A stretch of DNA of 64,000 nucleotides, taken from the NCBI GenBank assembly GCA_025769875.1, contig JAGFNK010000045.1:1-64000 (forward strand). Reading direction: 5' to 3'. The position numbers were made by a program, and so were the translations under genes. Under the pieces are notes generated by a model, which worked only from the letters and a program-made list of their open reading frames with translations, did no database searches and was not told the origin of the DNA. This stretch comes from Russula earlei (lineage: Eukaryota > Basidiomycota > Agaricomycetes > Russulales > Russulaceae). Below, one piece after another: positions 12,166 to 24,237 of the stretch (positions are counted from its first letter, which is position 1; every line of letters starts with the position of its first letter).

Positions 12166-15100
12166 ATGCCATTATTTCAACTCCCCGTCGCAATTACCCT
12201 CGCATGTAGTGCCTTCCTCAGCTTGGCTCTTCGCGAATTTTCCGCTTCGAAGCGGGGTAAAATTGCCCTTCCTTTCACCTCAGACAGTTCGTTGGAATCT
12301 CGACATGATCCTTTTGATGTCACCTCCCCAGAAGATATCGTCGACGGAGAACCAATCGACGAGCACAGCTTCTGGGTTAAAGTACGGTTTCTTGTACGAA
12401 TCGAGCTTGCTCGGTCTCATTCTTTTCTCAGACGAAACTACGTGGTACACTTCTCGTCATTGTTTTCGCCGTTACCGTGTCTCTAGACGCCATCGCCTTG
12501 GGTTTTGCCGTTTCTCGTCCTTCATGGACAGTCACTGCCACATACCTGCTTCACGTTTTGTTCGCCGTTTATCTCTTGGTTCTTGCGATTCATTCCGTGG
12601 GTAAAAATACGATTTACTCTCACACAGAGAACTTTATACACCTCTCCGTCCTCACAACACTCGCATTTGCGCTGCTGACATTCACGGCGCTCTTCCCTCG
12701 TGACCGATCCTCTGCGCTAGCCGAGGACTCTCTGCCCCACTTTTTGCAAGTCGTCTGGTATGTCGTGCTCGGTCTGTTTACTCTCTCGGCCACCGTTGCC
12801 GTCACCACACCACTCGGTCCCCCTCTGAACTTTCCTGTTTCACGTATTTACTCCGAGAAAGTCGTCGCTGCCATTACAAATAAGGATGTGGACAACGTTT
12901 CTGGTGTTACAGGTCTGTGTTTCTTTGGGTACCATCTTGATATCTAACTCGTGTACAGGCGCTTCAGTCTGGGATACCCTTCTCTTCTCATATACAACCA
13001 AAGTCGTTCTTCTTGGTAACACCGCTGAGTCGTTGGATATCGGTGACCTGCCCATCGTCCCTGGGTCTATGCGTGCCACCTATCTCTTCCGTTCCATGCG
13101 CTCTGCTCTGTCTACCATTCGCCTGAACCGATCCATGTTTTGGGATATCCGCCGAGGCAGTGGCTGGGAACTTGCATACAGACTGGCATATGTGAACAGA
13201 GCTGGCTTCATGGCACAAATTTCACTAGCTTCAGTCGGAGCAGCACTTTACTATGCCCCTCCATTTTTACTGCAGAAGTTGGTCGAGTACCTTGAAACGG
13301 ATCCCGAGAGGCACGACCGAAGCTGGGGGTGGTTTTACTCTTTCGGCATGTTCGTGACAACTGCTATCCTCCATCTGAGTGAGGCTTCCTCTTTTTCCCA
13401 TACAATCAGGAACTTATAACAGCGTGTGTTAGTTAATGCTCAGATGTGGTCTCTGTCCACAACGACGCTGCAAGTCAGCATGCGCGTGCAGTTGAATTCG
13501 ATTCTTTTTGCAAAGACACTTGTTAGAAAAGACGTCGCTTCATCCTCTAGTCCATCTGAGAATAAAAGCAAGGACAAGAACGACACGGACACAGCATCAG
13601 AAGGCTCAGAGAGCGACGAAGGAGATTTCTCAAGCAAGGCGCAGATCATGACACTTATGACGACGGATGTGGACAGGGTCAGCGAATTCAGTTGGCACAT
13701 GTTTACACTTGTCGGTATGTTGACTATCTTTTCCATACGTGTGGCCGCGTCTTACTTTCTTGTTAAAGACTCCCCGATTGAGGTCCTTATTGGCACGATT
13801 TTCCTGTACAATTTACTTGGCTCGTCTGCATTTGTGGGGCTTGCTGTGACTTGTTTGTTCCTCCCCTTGAACCATTTTGCCGGCAAGATCGTCGTTGGCG
13901 CACAAGAAAATCTCATGAAGGCGAGAGATGAGCGCGTGGCGTTGATGAATGAAATTTTAGGAGCTATTAGGATGTTGAAGGTAATAATCCTCTTCATTTT
14001 GTAGTTCTCAACGCTTATCTTGTCAGTTTATGGCATGGGAGCGTAATTTTGAGAAACGCGTGTTAAAAATCAGGGAGAAAGAGCTGAAGTTCCAGAAGCT
14101 TAACTATCTTATCGAGGTATGCTCTGCCATTTCCCGTAAGAAGGAAAAGTAGTAAAGCGATCTGCTTCTTGAAAGGTTCTCTGGAACGGGATCTGGTAAG
14201 CATATACCCCCTCTTTAGAGCTTGACCTTACCCAGGATAACAGGAACGCTTCCCCAATGATTGTAACTCTGGTGGCCTTCTTCCATTTCGCCGTGATTAG
14301 GAATCAATCCCTGACGCCATCGGTGGCATTTACTTCGGTATGTCTTAATACTCTTGATATATTAAAATAACACCTTGATCGGGTGTATCTCGTCGTGGCA
14401 GGTCGCGGGTAGGTTTTGGGCGTCATCTTACTGGGTTCAGGAATAATCTGATTTGACAGTCTTCTCCGAGATGAAATTCGCACTGAACGCGCTCCCCGAA
14501 ACATTGATCAACATGCTTCAGGTATGTTCCAGCCAACTCATGTCCTCCAGTCTGCCCATGCCCGTTTGCAGTCTTTTGTTTCTCTCCGGCGCATCGAAAA
14601 ATATCTCCATTCAGCCGAGGTTGCTCCTGTTCCGCCACTTGGCGAGAATCCTCCTCCAATTGCACTTCATGGCGCCACCGTGACATGGCCACAGGACCGT
14701 ACACGCTCCGGCACTGCCAGCACTAGTGCGGTGTCCAGTGCATCAGCCACGCCCAAAACAAAGTTCATGCTAACGGACCTCAATATCGTGTTTCCCAAGG
14801 GCGAGTTGAGCCTTATCTGTGGCAAATTAGGTAGTGGCAAGACCCTCTTGCTTCTTGGTACTACTAGTTTATGGTTGCACCATCACATGTACTGATTGGG
14901 TGACAGCACTTCTCGGGGAGGCGGACTTTCTCACTGGTCAGGTCTTATGTCCCAAAACACCGCCGGATGCGATCACGTCATTCGCAGGCGTCGTTCCTTC
15001 GCCAGATGAATGGGTTATCGACGGTGTCTGTGCCTATGTTCCCCAGGTGAGACCAATCTTTCTCTCCAGCGATGGTGTTGAATCTGCGCTGTCAGAGCGC

Positions 15101-18100
15101 ATGGTTGCGTAATGCTTCAATCAAAGGTAAAGTCCCATTACTGACCTCTCCGTGTATATGCTGACGGACTGTGCTTCGTAGAGAATATTCTGTTCAATCT
15201 CCCTTATGTGGAGGAACGCTACCAGAGAACCCTCGAGGTTTGCGCCCTGGTTAATGATCTCAAAATTCTCGAGGATGGCGACGAGTCAGAGATTGGGGAG
15301 CGCGGGGTGTGTGCAAATTCTATCCTCTCGTCTACAGTTTGAATGCCGTAGTAATACGCTCCACAGGTCAATTTGTCTGGTGGCCAAAAAGCTCGTGGTA
15401 AGCTTCTCCCATAAACTAGCGCTAGATCTTTTGATTGTAGCTCTGCACCAGTCTCCCTCGCACGGGCCGTTTATTCACGTGCTTCCATTCTCCTCCTAGA
15501 TGATGTCCTCTCGGCAGGTGAGTGCCATGTTGTACACATTTAGTTTTGAAGCGTCCTGATATCAGAGTTACAAGTTGACGCGCACACCGCTCACATATTG
15601 TACTTCGAATGTCTAAAGGGTGACCTTATGCGCGGACGGACTGTCATTCTCGTCTCTCACCACGTGCAATTATGCGCTCCTGGTGCTAGCTATATCGTAG
15701 CTTTGGAGAACGGCCGCGTCCTGTATAAGGGCGATCGTCACGACTTTCAATCGTCTGGTGTGATGAGCAGTCTTGCGCATTCCGGCGCTGTTGAGTCTAC
15801 AGGGAGGGGTGAAACTGAGGTTGCAATTCTCGAGGCGAATGAAGAAGCCCTCCTTGTCGAACCGGTTAACGGGCCTGGACCCAGCTCCCCAAACACCGAA
15901 GTCCAATCTGAAGACGGTTCCATGGGTGTGACCTCTTTCGATTCAGACCCAGCACACACAAAGAAAGGGCCTCGCAAGTTGGTTGAAGAAGAAGCGAGAG
16001 CAGTGGGCCGGGTTGGCCTCCCAGTGTGGGAGACCTACATCAAGGCATGTGGCGGAGTTTCGTATTGGCCTATCTTTGCCGTATCGTTTCTGCTCGCTGC
16101 TGTGAGCCCTGTCGCAGAAAACGGCTGGCTGAGGTATGTCCAATACGGGAAATGGTGGTGCCAGGATTAAGGGAATTCGTGTAGTCACTGGTCAGGAGCT
16201 GCCCTGGACCAGGATCGTGAACCACGGGGTCCTATGTATTACCTCGGAATTTACGCAGCGGTGAGCAGCTGTCAACTTTTCAAATTCAGATACCTAATTC
16301 CATTGTATTCTTCTGCACCCAGATCACTGCCGCTGGTTCGTTTTTGAATTACGACTTGACTTCGGCCAGGTTGTTTCTCATACCTACTATTATTAAAGGT
16401 CTTGTGTTCACGACCGTCCGCTGGTATATCCTCTGTCCGTACTATCGCGGCATCCATAATATGCATTACACTCACCACTGACTAGACACTGGCTCGATCC
16501 ACGCATCAACTGTATTGTATAAGGGTATGTGAATCCTTCGCCCATCATGTGTTCTGTATGATGACTATTAGGGTGCAGGGCTCCTGGAAGCTGTTTTGTT
16601 TGCGAATATCCGGTTCCACGACACTGTTTCCCGGGGAAGACTTCTGAATCGTTTTGGGAAAGATTTCGAAGGTCACATATCCTCAATGATCTCCGCCCTA
16701 TGCAAACTCACGTCGAAGTAGGCATCGATAGTAACCTTTCAGATAACTTTGGACGTACCATAGTTGGTGCTCTTTCAGTCATTACGACTTTCCTCTCCAT
16801 CAGCGTTGTTGGTGGTCCCCAATTTCTCTTATTCATCGTTATCATCGGCTCGCTATACTGGAACGGTGAGTGATTCGTAGTTGTACCACCCCTGACGTTC
16901 TGAAGCTTTCCTCCAAGTCTCCAAAGTGGGTGGCAGTAGCACACGACTATATATAGGAAGTCCGCGACTGAACATTCAAAACAGATTTACGGCCAAACCT
17001 CTCGGGACCTGCGACGGTTAGGTATGTCACCACATCTCCAACATCTCACTTATTGGCCTTGCTCAAACACCCTCAGATTCTGTCACGAGGTCACCCTTGT
17101 ACTCAATTTATGGCGAAACGATTTCCGGAGTCACGATTCTACGCGCCTTTGGGGCATCCTCAAAATTCCTGCGTGATATGCTGAAGAGCGTCGATACGGT
17201 AAGGCCTTAGTGGCTATTCGAGAAGGGTTTCTGACATCGAAAGTCAGAATACAAGCCCATACTATTGGATGTGGGGAGGTACGCTTGATATGTGTGCAAC
17301 ATAATTTTTGCCTCCTTTATGACGTGCTATCTAGTGAACAGGTGGCTCTCCGTCCGTTTCAATCTCTTGTCTGCTGCCATCGTGGGTCTCGCGGCCTTCG
17401 TAACGATCTTGACGCCAACTATCGATGCTGCCCTAGCTGGCTTCATTCTCGCCTTTGCATCTGCCGTTTCCAGCGATGTAAGTGCTGTGTTTTTGTGACG
17501 TTCGATGATGCGCTGACCTTGCTCGCAGATTTTGTTCATGGTAAAGTTGCGGTGAAGTCCTGTCAGGCAGATACTGATCGACGTGTGATAGGTTCGAAGG
17601 TTTGTTAGTTTGGAACAGTCAATGGTATGACGGTTGTTCACCTTCCGCCGACCTGGGGCTAACATCTCTAAAGGTCGCACTTGAGCGAGTCAAAGAGTAC
17701 ACGGAGCTTCAGAAAGAGTCACCTGAGTTCGTGGAGCCACGCCCTGCTGCGTCATGGCCAAACAAGGGAGAGATAGCATGCGAAAATCTCGTAGTTAGAT
17801 ATGCAGTAAGTGACAACGAAGGGTTCATACTCACGTTCGTCTTATCCGTTGCCACTAGCCCGACCTCCCTGATGTGCTGCATAACCTGAATTTCTCCGTT
17901 GAACCTGGCGAGAAGGTCAGTGCAACCGCCAGAGAAAGCGATCCGAGCCAATGTTTTCCACAGATTGGCATTCTTGGTCGTACAGGCTCAGGCAAGAGTA
18001 CCCTGGCGTTGTCGTTCTTCCGCTTCGTTGAAGCTACCGCGGGACGAATCCTTATTGATGGCCTTGACATTTCCAAAGTGGGCTTGACCGACCTCCGGAG

Positions 18101-19039
18101 CAGACTGACGATCATTCCTCGTATGTGACATGCTTTACATGAACTTCCCAGTCATGTATCCACTCGATTTTCAGAGGATCCAACTGTCCTGAGCGGCACT
18201 CTGCGCTCCACTTTGGACGTGTTTGAGGAATATCAAGATGCGGAGATTGTAAGCATCAGTGAATACTACTCGCCTCTGCTAATGCTCACTTGTCACTATT
18301 AGTATGAGTCCCTGCGTCGCGTCCACCTAATCCCATCAGTAGAGGAGGAAACACAGGAAGACGATGCCAACGTTAACGTGTTCCGCGACCTTGACTCGCC
18401 TGTGTCTGAGGGCGGCGAGAACTTCTCTACGGGGTAAATGAGCCATGCTTTGCGTCACTCCCAGCACTTTCTCAACCCTATCCAGCGAGAAACAGTTGCT
18501 CTGTATGGCCAGAGCCATCCTAAAACGATCTAAAGTGCTTGTCATGGACGAGGTTTGGGCATTTACCCTTCGTCCCCACCAACCGAACTGCTGACTCGTT
18601 TGCATCAGGCAACTGCTAGGTAATTTTCGTTGTCCGACTTCAAAAGTTGTAAATTAAAGGCATACATCAGTGTTGACTATGCCACCGACGAACTCATAAG
18701 CCAAACAATCCGACGGTGAGTATCACTTGATGTCGTGCCGTAGTCCTTGATGTTTCTCACATCGCCAATCCAGTGAATTCGCTGAGAGCACGATTTTGAC
18801 AATTGCACACCGTCTCCGTACGGTGATTGATTATAACAGGGTTAGTCATATTGACCAAAATTAATTTCGCTCAAGTTGACAACTCGGATTAGATCATGCT
18901 TCTTGAAGAAGGGCGCATAGTAGAATTCGATGACCCGGCCACTCTCCTTTCCAATCCCAACACCAAGTTCCATGCCCTCTGCAAGGCTACGGGAAAGAGT
19001 GAATTTGCGGTGCTCAAAAGAATGGCTGGGGTTCAATAA
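12166..19039 (+). CDS. ABCC-type (MRP/Ybt1-like) ABC transporter
   Basis: Full-length ABC exporter with an extra N-terminal membrane domain. Signature: TMD0 (several hydrophobic segments 12.17-12.85 kb), TMD1 (13.2-14.5 kb), NBD1 with Walker A GKLGSGKT, signature [16 protein letters not shown] and Walker [11 protein letters not shown] (14.7-15.7 kb), an acidic linker, TMD2 (16.0-17.6 kb), and NBD2 with Walker [10 protein letters not shown], signature [14 protein letters not shown] and Walker B KVLVMDEATASVD (17.7-18.9 kb). The stop is at 19037. About 20 short introns are needed; each one I joined restored frame, for example CPKTPPDAI following ALLGEAD. A degenerate NBD1 and intact NBD2 glutamate, as in other ABCC proteins, indicate one competent ATP site. 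In fungi this group sits in the vacuolar or plasma membrane and exports conjugates or drugs. The substrate is unknown. Confidence 0.9.
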
Positions 19040-19167
19040 AGTAGTAGCTTGTAGATACATACCCGATTAGGCCAAGAAATCCCACGCTTCATATATGCCA
19101 CTTCACTCCCCTTTCGTTTTGAAGACTTCACCGCAAAAGCAGGGGATCCAGTTTCACCTTCTCTATA

Positions 19168-20020
19168 ATGCTCTCACGACGACTAACAAGTGTGCTTCTC
19201 GCACTACTTGCTGTCCTCCTCCTCGCACATCCCGCAAGTGCCATCAAATTTACCCTCCCGGCACAACGTTATCCGTCAGCAAAATGCATTTGGGATGCTG
19301 CCCACGTGAATGCGCTCGTCATCGTCACCGCGAACGTCGGACCTGGCCAACACCAACGGGTCGACGTCGAGATCATCGACTCGAGTCCCCAAAAGAACGT
19401 GTACCTGCACAAGAAGGATATCAATGGCGAAACGAGGCTCGCCATCACAGCCCACACGGAGGGCGAGGTCGGCGTGTGCTTTAAGAATTATCTGGATAGC
19501 GGTGCGGAATCCTCTCGTGCTGCCATTTGGGGTGGCAGGAGAACTGACGACACTTGGGTGTTGGCAGATGTTCCCATGCACGAGGCCACCAAAACATCAC
19601 GCGTCATTGATTTGGACGTTGACATAGGTGCAGACGCCGTGGATTACAAGTACGTTCCCCCCGCTACCAGGTAAAGCAGGGCGTCGTCTGAGGCGTGACC
19701 CCTCCTCGTCAGTGCCATTGCCAACCAAGAGTCACTATCGAGCCTCGAAACTGAGATGCGTAAGCTTGAGGGAATTGTCAAGGAGATCGTAGACGAGATG
19801 GACTATCTCAAAAGAAGAGAGGAACGGTTTCAAAGCACGAACGGTGCGTGACGTCCTGCCACGTAATGCCACGTCGTTGACTGATGTGAAACTCTTAGTA
19901 TCGACAAACGTTCGCGTGCAGAATTTCGCCTGGTTCACAATCGTGGCGCTGCTCGCGCTCGGCGCCTGGCAAATAACGCATCTGCGCTCGTTCTTCAAGC
20001 GCAAGTATTTGATTGATTGA
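19168..20020 (+). CDS. ERV25: p24-family cargo receptor Erv25 (COPII/COPI vesicle protein)
   Basis: Type I membrane protein of the emp24/gp25L/p24 family that cycles between ER and Golgi and aids cargo loading. Exon 1 (from 19168) encodes a signal peptide (MLSRRLTSVLLALLAVLLLAH...ASA), then a GOLD domain (IKFTLPAQRYPSAKCIWD). Exon 2 gives a short coiled coil (NAIANQESLSSLETEMRKLE). Exon 3 gives one transmembrane segment and the cytosolic tail FFKRKYLID with a di-aromatic plus basic coat-binding signal, which is the Erv25/p24-delta hallmark. Introns at about 19649-19712 and 19842-19898 restore frame. The length, about 210 residues, is normal. It ends 166 bp from the convergent DUS gene. Confidence 0.93.
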
Positions 20021-20186
20021 TTGGATACTATCACTACATGTATCCTTTCTGTCTTCCAATATGTACGGAGCACCGCTTGATTCAGCCAAAGCTCTCGGGA
20101 GATTTATTTTCGAACACGAGCATGTCATCGCCATCATCAGACGGTTCGTTGTCATCTGAAAACGCCATCAGATTGAGACACGGCCT

Positions 20187-21459
20187 TTATTCTGGGGTTA
20201 TTGCCCTCTTGCCTTGTATTGCGAGTCCGCCTCGGGGCACAGAAAGATCTGTCAACCCATGCCATCGTCTAAGTTTGATTCTCAAGAGCTCTTCTATTTC
20301 GTCCAGTGATGTGCACTGTCCAAGCATTTTGCGAAACCGGGAGAACCATGGACGGCGCCGGCTGCAGGGTATTACTAAAAGCTTTAGATTCATGCTGATA
20401 TTGCCCACCACTGGTGTTCTGTGAAATGTCTGATATGAGTTTGAACCGTCTTTAGCGTGGCAGTGTCGGGATATGTTCTGCATAACTCAAGGTACTCCAG
20501 TGAAACAGTTACAGGATCAGGAAGTATACCCTCGAACAGGCTGTTCTAAACATCAACGTGGCATTACATCTTTATCAAAGACGTTGTGCTCACTAGGGAT
20601 TGCCTAAGAGCGTTTCCCCTACCATGACGCCGCTCGCACCGGTGTAATCCTTGTTGTGCAACACATCATCCCAGGTGCGCACGTTCCCATTGCTGATGAC
20701 CGGGATGTCCAGACCCTCTGCGAGGTCCTTCACCACGGAGAGGTCGGCTGCGCCTTGCCGTCGTCGGCGGGCAGATGGGTGGCGTGCGTGCAACGCGACG
20801 AAAGCGGAGCCCGACGCTTGGAGATGTCTTGCAAGCGTGAGGGTAGATGACGCCGGACTACAGAGACGTAATTTGGCGGAGATGGGAGGACTTAGGGAAC
20901 GCGAGAGAGACGAGACTGTGGAGCATGTCAAGTTAACGGCGCCGAGAATCATTACGAGCGGTGCGGTGCGGTGCAGTGCTCACTGATGCCTTGGACGACG
21001 GGCCAATCCTTCTTTCCGAGCAGGTACGCCCCGAAACGTTCCTCTCGAGCGACGTCTTGCGGACATCCAAGGTTCAGATCTGCGTCGCTTTCCGCGTTCG
21101 AGAAAAATGCAAATGCGTCAGAAGGGAAAACGGGGACGACGGATCCCCCTTTTCCGACCGAGGGACTCGCACATACCGATGCCATCACAGAGATCAACGA
21201 TCGTTCTCGCGCCGCGAACGATCACGTCTTGGTCGTTCCCGCAGACTTGGACTATCACCGGTCCCGCGGAAGGACGGCCTGATTCGAGCGCGCGGCGATG
21301 AAAGGCGAGATAATCCGGATCAGAGAGCAGGCGGGCGGGCCTGAGCATTTCGGTATACGTCAACGTGGCGCCGTGATTGTGCGCGAGGGCGCGGAATGGC
21401 GTGTCTGATTGATTCACCATTGGGGCTGCAATATAACGGAGATCCAAGGCGGCGGCCAT
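20187..21459 (-). CDS. tRNA-dihydrouridine synthase (Dus1-type)
   Basis: FMN-dependent enzyme reducing uridine to dihydrouridine in tRNA D-loops. Visible motifs are YIAAPMVNQSDTPFRAL at the N-terminus, VQVCGND, DLNLGCPQ with the catalytic Cys, LLGKKDWPVV, ISAKLRLC, LHARHPSARRRRQGAADL, VISNGNVRTWDD, and GVMVGETLLGNPYLFEGIL. The C-terminal part contains a helical RNA-binding region (RPWFSRFRKMLGQCTSLDEIEELL). Introns lie near 21150-21192, 20937-20995, 20536-20590 and 20360-20413; the frame is unbroken. The start at 21459 (MAAALDLRY) is conservative, and the frame stays open upstream. The QVCGND and ARRRRQGAAD variants are unusual for Dus1, so a Dus4-like assignment remains possible. It shares a promoter of about 195 bp with the methyltransferase gene. 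Confidence 0.87.
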
Positions 21460-21654
21460 GGTGTTGTAGGTACCAAGACGGTCGAGCGTCGAGGGAAGGA
21501 CGAGCGACGCCACACTGACACTAGCAAGCAGTGAGCGGTGATGATTAGTGAGTGATTGTTGCCCGTCCGCCGCCGCCGTGATCAATCACGGACACGACAT
21601 GCGCGGCCTCGAATCTTCTTCTCATCATCATCAATATCGTCTCAACTCGGCCGA
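21460..21654. promoter_or_regulatory. Short bidirectional promoter (DUS / methyltransferase)
   Basis: Only 195 bp separates the two start codons, so both genes must be driven from this segment or overlap in their 5' leaders. No TATA box is visible. Confidence 0.5.
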
Positions 21655-23091
21655 ATGGTGATGACGGTAACCGTTCTTCCTCCGACCGCGCAGCTCCCGC
21701 CTATCAAGTCCCTCGACGACGCACCACTCGGGCACCTACACGACGCCATCCAATATCTCCAGACCATCTACAACCCCGAAATACGCGGCTCGCGACGCAT
21801 CATCAGGCGTGGATCCGCCTCGAACAACTCGCCTCACGCCGGATTCGCTCCTCGGATCCACCACACCGCTGCGTCCGAGCTCGAGTCCGGGCCCGGCGAG
21901 CCGTCGTCGGACGACCCGGGCAACGCGACGGAAATCCGAGCCGACGCGTTCGAGCACGCGTACGCGGTGCGCTGGCTGACCGCGCTCATCGCGCAAAAGA
22001 CGACGACCCTGCCTGACCGCGACGACGACGACGACGACGACGACGGCCCTGCGCCAAACCTGGAAGCGCTCCTCCAGTCCGCCGCGGCGCTGCTGGCCGT
22101 CTGTGCGGGCGCCGCATCGGCCGGCACGCGCACGCGCACGTACGTCCTCTGCGGCGCGCGCGTACGGCTCACGGACCTCGCGCTGCGGAACGACGACTTT
22201 GGCAGCGTCGGCGCGCAGACGTGGGGCAGTGCGTGCGTGCTGGCGGAGATGATCGCCGAGGCGCCCGGTCGTTTCGGGTTGCGCAACAGAAGCGGGGACG
22301 AAGGCGACGGCGACGGCGATGGCACTGACGTCGACCACGGCGCTCCGTTCCCCGCCAACCGGGACCGCGGTGGATCCCCAGTCGAAGAAGCGGCGGCGGC
22401 GGCGGAAATACGCGTGCTGGAGCTGGGAGCGGGCACGGGGCTCGTCAGCCTCACGATCGGCAGAACCTTGGAGAAGTCTGGCCGCCACGGCCACCGCCGA
22501 CCCGACAAACGCGACTCGCGCATTGGCAGAGCGGAAATCGTCGTGTCCGACGTTTACGCGCCCGCGCTGGAGAACCTCAGACTGAACATCCGGCGCAACT
22601 TTCCCCCAGAATGCGATCCTGATTCTTCTGCGTCGGCGCCGGCGCGCGGCATCTCGATATCCGCGCATTTTCTCGACTGGGAGGAAGCGGCGGACCCCGC
22701 ACGCCCGCTCGGGGCTCCCTTCGACGTGCCCTTTGATGAGGTGTTTGGTGCGGACATCGTGTATGAGCTGGAACATGCCGCGTGGATCAAAGCGTGCCTT
22801 CGGAGAGTTCTCCGCTTGACGGGTCGTTTCCATCTCGTGATACCACTACGTGAAGGGTTCACGCGCGAGTCCGCAACTGTCGAGCGTGTCTTCCCTCATG
22901 TCGAGGATCTTTACCGGGCGATCGACGCCGGACCTACCTTGTGTATAACACAGAAAGAAGACATCACATGCGAGGCGTGGCCAGAAGGGAAAGGGGAGGT
23001 GGAATACGTTCATTACACCATCCGGTGGGTGGTAGGTGGACACAGTTTACATGATGTGACGGTTCCGTGCGCGAGCGCGGTGAACCCTTAG
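21655..23091 (+). CDS. Class I SAM-dependent methyltransferase (METTL21/EFM-like)
   Basis: Intronless protein of 478 residues in the family of nucleocytoplasmic lysine methyltransferases (METTL21, FAM86/EFM type). The SAM-binding motif I is LELGAGTGLVSL. It is preceded by a GSVGAQTWGSACVLAEMI helix like the WPAGxxLA region of this family. Motif II follows (IVVSDVYAPALENLRLNI), then FGADIVYELEHAAWI, which takes the position of the D/E-x-x-Y catalytic motif. An acidic run encoded by (GAC)n at about 22018-22044 and Gly/Asp-rich insertions make it longer than usual. The protein substrate (possibly an elongation factor or ribosomal protein) is not determinable. Start ATG 21655 was chosen because upstream codons lack an ATG. 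Confidence 0.8.
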   Translation: MVMTVTVLPPTAQLPPIKSLDDAPLGHLHDAIQYLQTIYNPEIRGSRRIIRRGSASNNSPHAGFAPRIHHTAASELESGPGEPSSDDPGNATEIRADAFEHAYAVRWLTALIAQKTTTLPDRDDDDDDDDGPAPNLEALLQSAAALLAVCAGAASAGTRTRTYVLCGARVRLTDLALRNDDFGSVGAQTWGSACVLAEMIAEAPGRFGLRNRSGDEGDGDGDGTDVDHGAPFPANRDRGGSPVEEAAAAAEIRVLELGAGTGLVSLTIGRTLEKSGRHGHRRPDKRDSRIGRAEIVVSDVYAPALENLRLNIRRNFPPECDPDSSASAPARGISISAHFLDWEEAADPARPLGAPFDVPFDEVFGADIVYELEHAAWIKACLRRVLRLTGRFHLVIPLREGFTRESATVERVFPHVEDLYRAIDAGPTLCITQKEDITCEAWPEGKGEVEYVHYTIRWVVGGHSLHDVTVPCASAVNP

Positions 23092-23138
23092 CGACACGCT
23101 GCCAGCTATGATCATAGAGTCGTTAGCATGCATCGTAT

Positions 23139-24100
23139 TCAGCATTCCGCATATAACTCAAACTCCCAAGGCAATCTCTGCGATGAATCTGCCTCGCTAA
23201 ACCATATCCTCTTCAACCTGCATGTTGCATAGATCTTGACGTAGGATACGTGCGAGAACCTCGCACTAGGCAGCTCGATCTCGTCCAGCCTCACTTCCTC
23301 CTCCTCCTCGTCATACAAGTTCCGCGCTAGCGCCCCTGTTGAGAAGTGGGAAATGAGAGAGGGAAGATACATGGTTATAGTAGACCACGAGGTTAAGGGT
23401 GTTGTGGATGCCGTAGGGAAGGTGAGCGGGAGGTGGAGGAGTGGGGGTGACGTGGGCTTGAGCTTAGGTGAGTTCTGTAAACGAAAGCCAGTGAGCACGG
23501 GCAAAAACATAACACACGGAAGCTACGATGGTATGAAACCTGCGATGTCAGTGTGATATATATATTCCCAGTGTTTGAACCATCGGCAATCGAGGATTTG
23601 GCGGGCAGGAAGGCGATATATACCTGGAAGGTAGAACATCGCACGACACCCTCCTTCCCGGCCTGGTCAACAAGGCCCAGCTCGAAGGACCACGATCTAC
23701 CCATATTCCGTACTTGAATGTGCACCCACGGATGCTTCAATCCTAAATCGCCCTCCCGACCCACGCGGCCGCGAGCCCAGCCAAAAGGAGGACAGCGCAA
23801 GTAGGTCTTCGTTACTGAAGGGGACTGTATATGCAGCACCGTCTGGGTGAGCGCATATCCCATCCTCTCGGGGACGTTATCCGTGCGGTCGGCACCGCTA
23901 GCATCTGCCCCGACGGGATGGGGGGAGATGAGCACAGCTGGAGGTGGGGGCGTCGGAGTCGACTTTGAATCGTCGAGGAAGCAGGTAAACGAGTCTGATG
24001 GGAGAGACGAATCCGTCGTCACGGACCACAGATACAGAGGCTCGCTACCCGTAGAAGAGAACAAAGAAACGACAGCTGGTTGAACGGATCCAGAGAACAT
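23139..24100 (-). CDS. CFA20 (DUF667/CFAP20) domain protein
   Basis: The N-terminus MFSGSVQPAVVSLFSSTG with EPLYLW aligns with the family opening (a ciliary protein known for starting MFKNTFQSGF). The chain then reads TKTYLRCPP, HPWVHIQVRNMGRSWSFEL, and after one 149-nt intron (23475-23623) NSPKLKPTSPPLLHLPL, STITMYLPSLISHF, SHVSYVKIYATCRLKRIWFS and ELYAEC. These match, in order, the conserved blocks of CFAP20: TTYITCP, FEVQVLD, KPFICTMPM, VQIHANCRIRRVYFS. A low-complexity acidic/Ser-rich insert separates the two halves. CFAP20 is best known from cilia and from a nuclear role, and an Agaricomycete has no flagellum, so a nuclear or RNA-linked function is likely (inference). The frame is open further upstream to 24241, but homology favours 24100. 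Confidence 0.78.
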
Positions 24101-24237
24101 GCGGGAATGTGATAATAACGATGTCGTGTTCGAAGAACACGGGGGTTTCAACCTTCCCTGAGGGCGCAACCGCCAAGGTCGTCGCTCACTCATCGCCTGG
24201 GATGACCGTGGGGTGGAAATAATACTGTTATTCCGAC

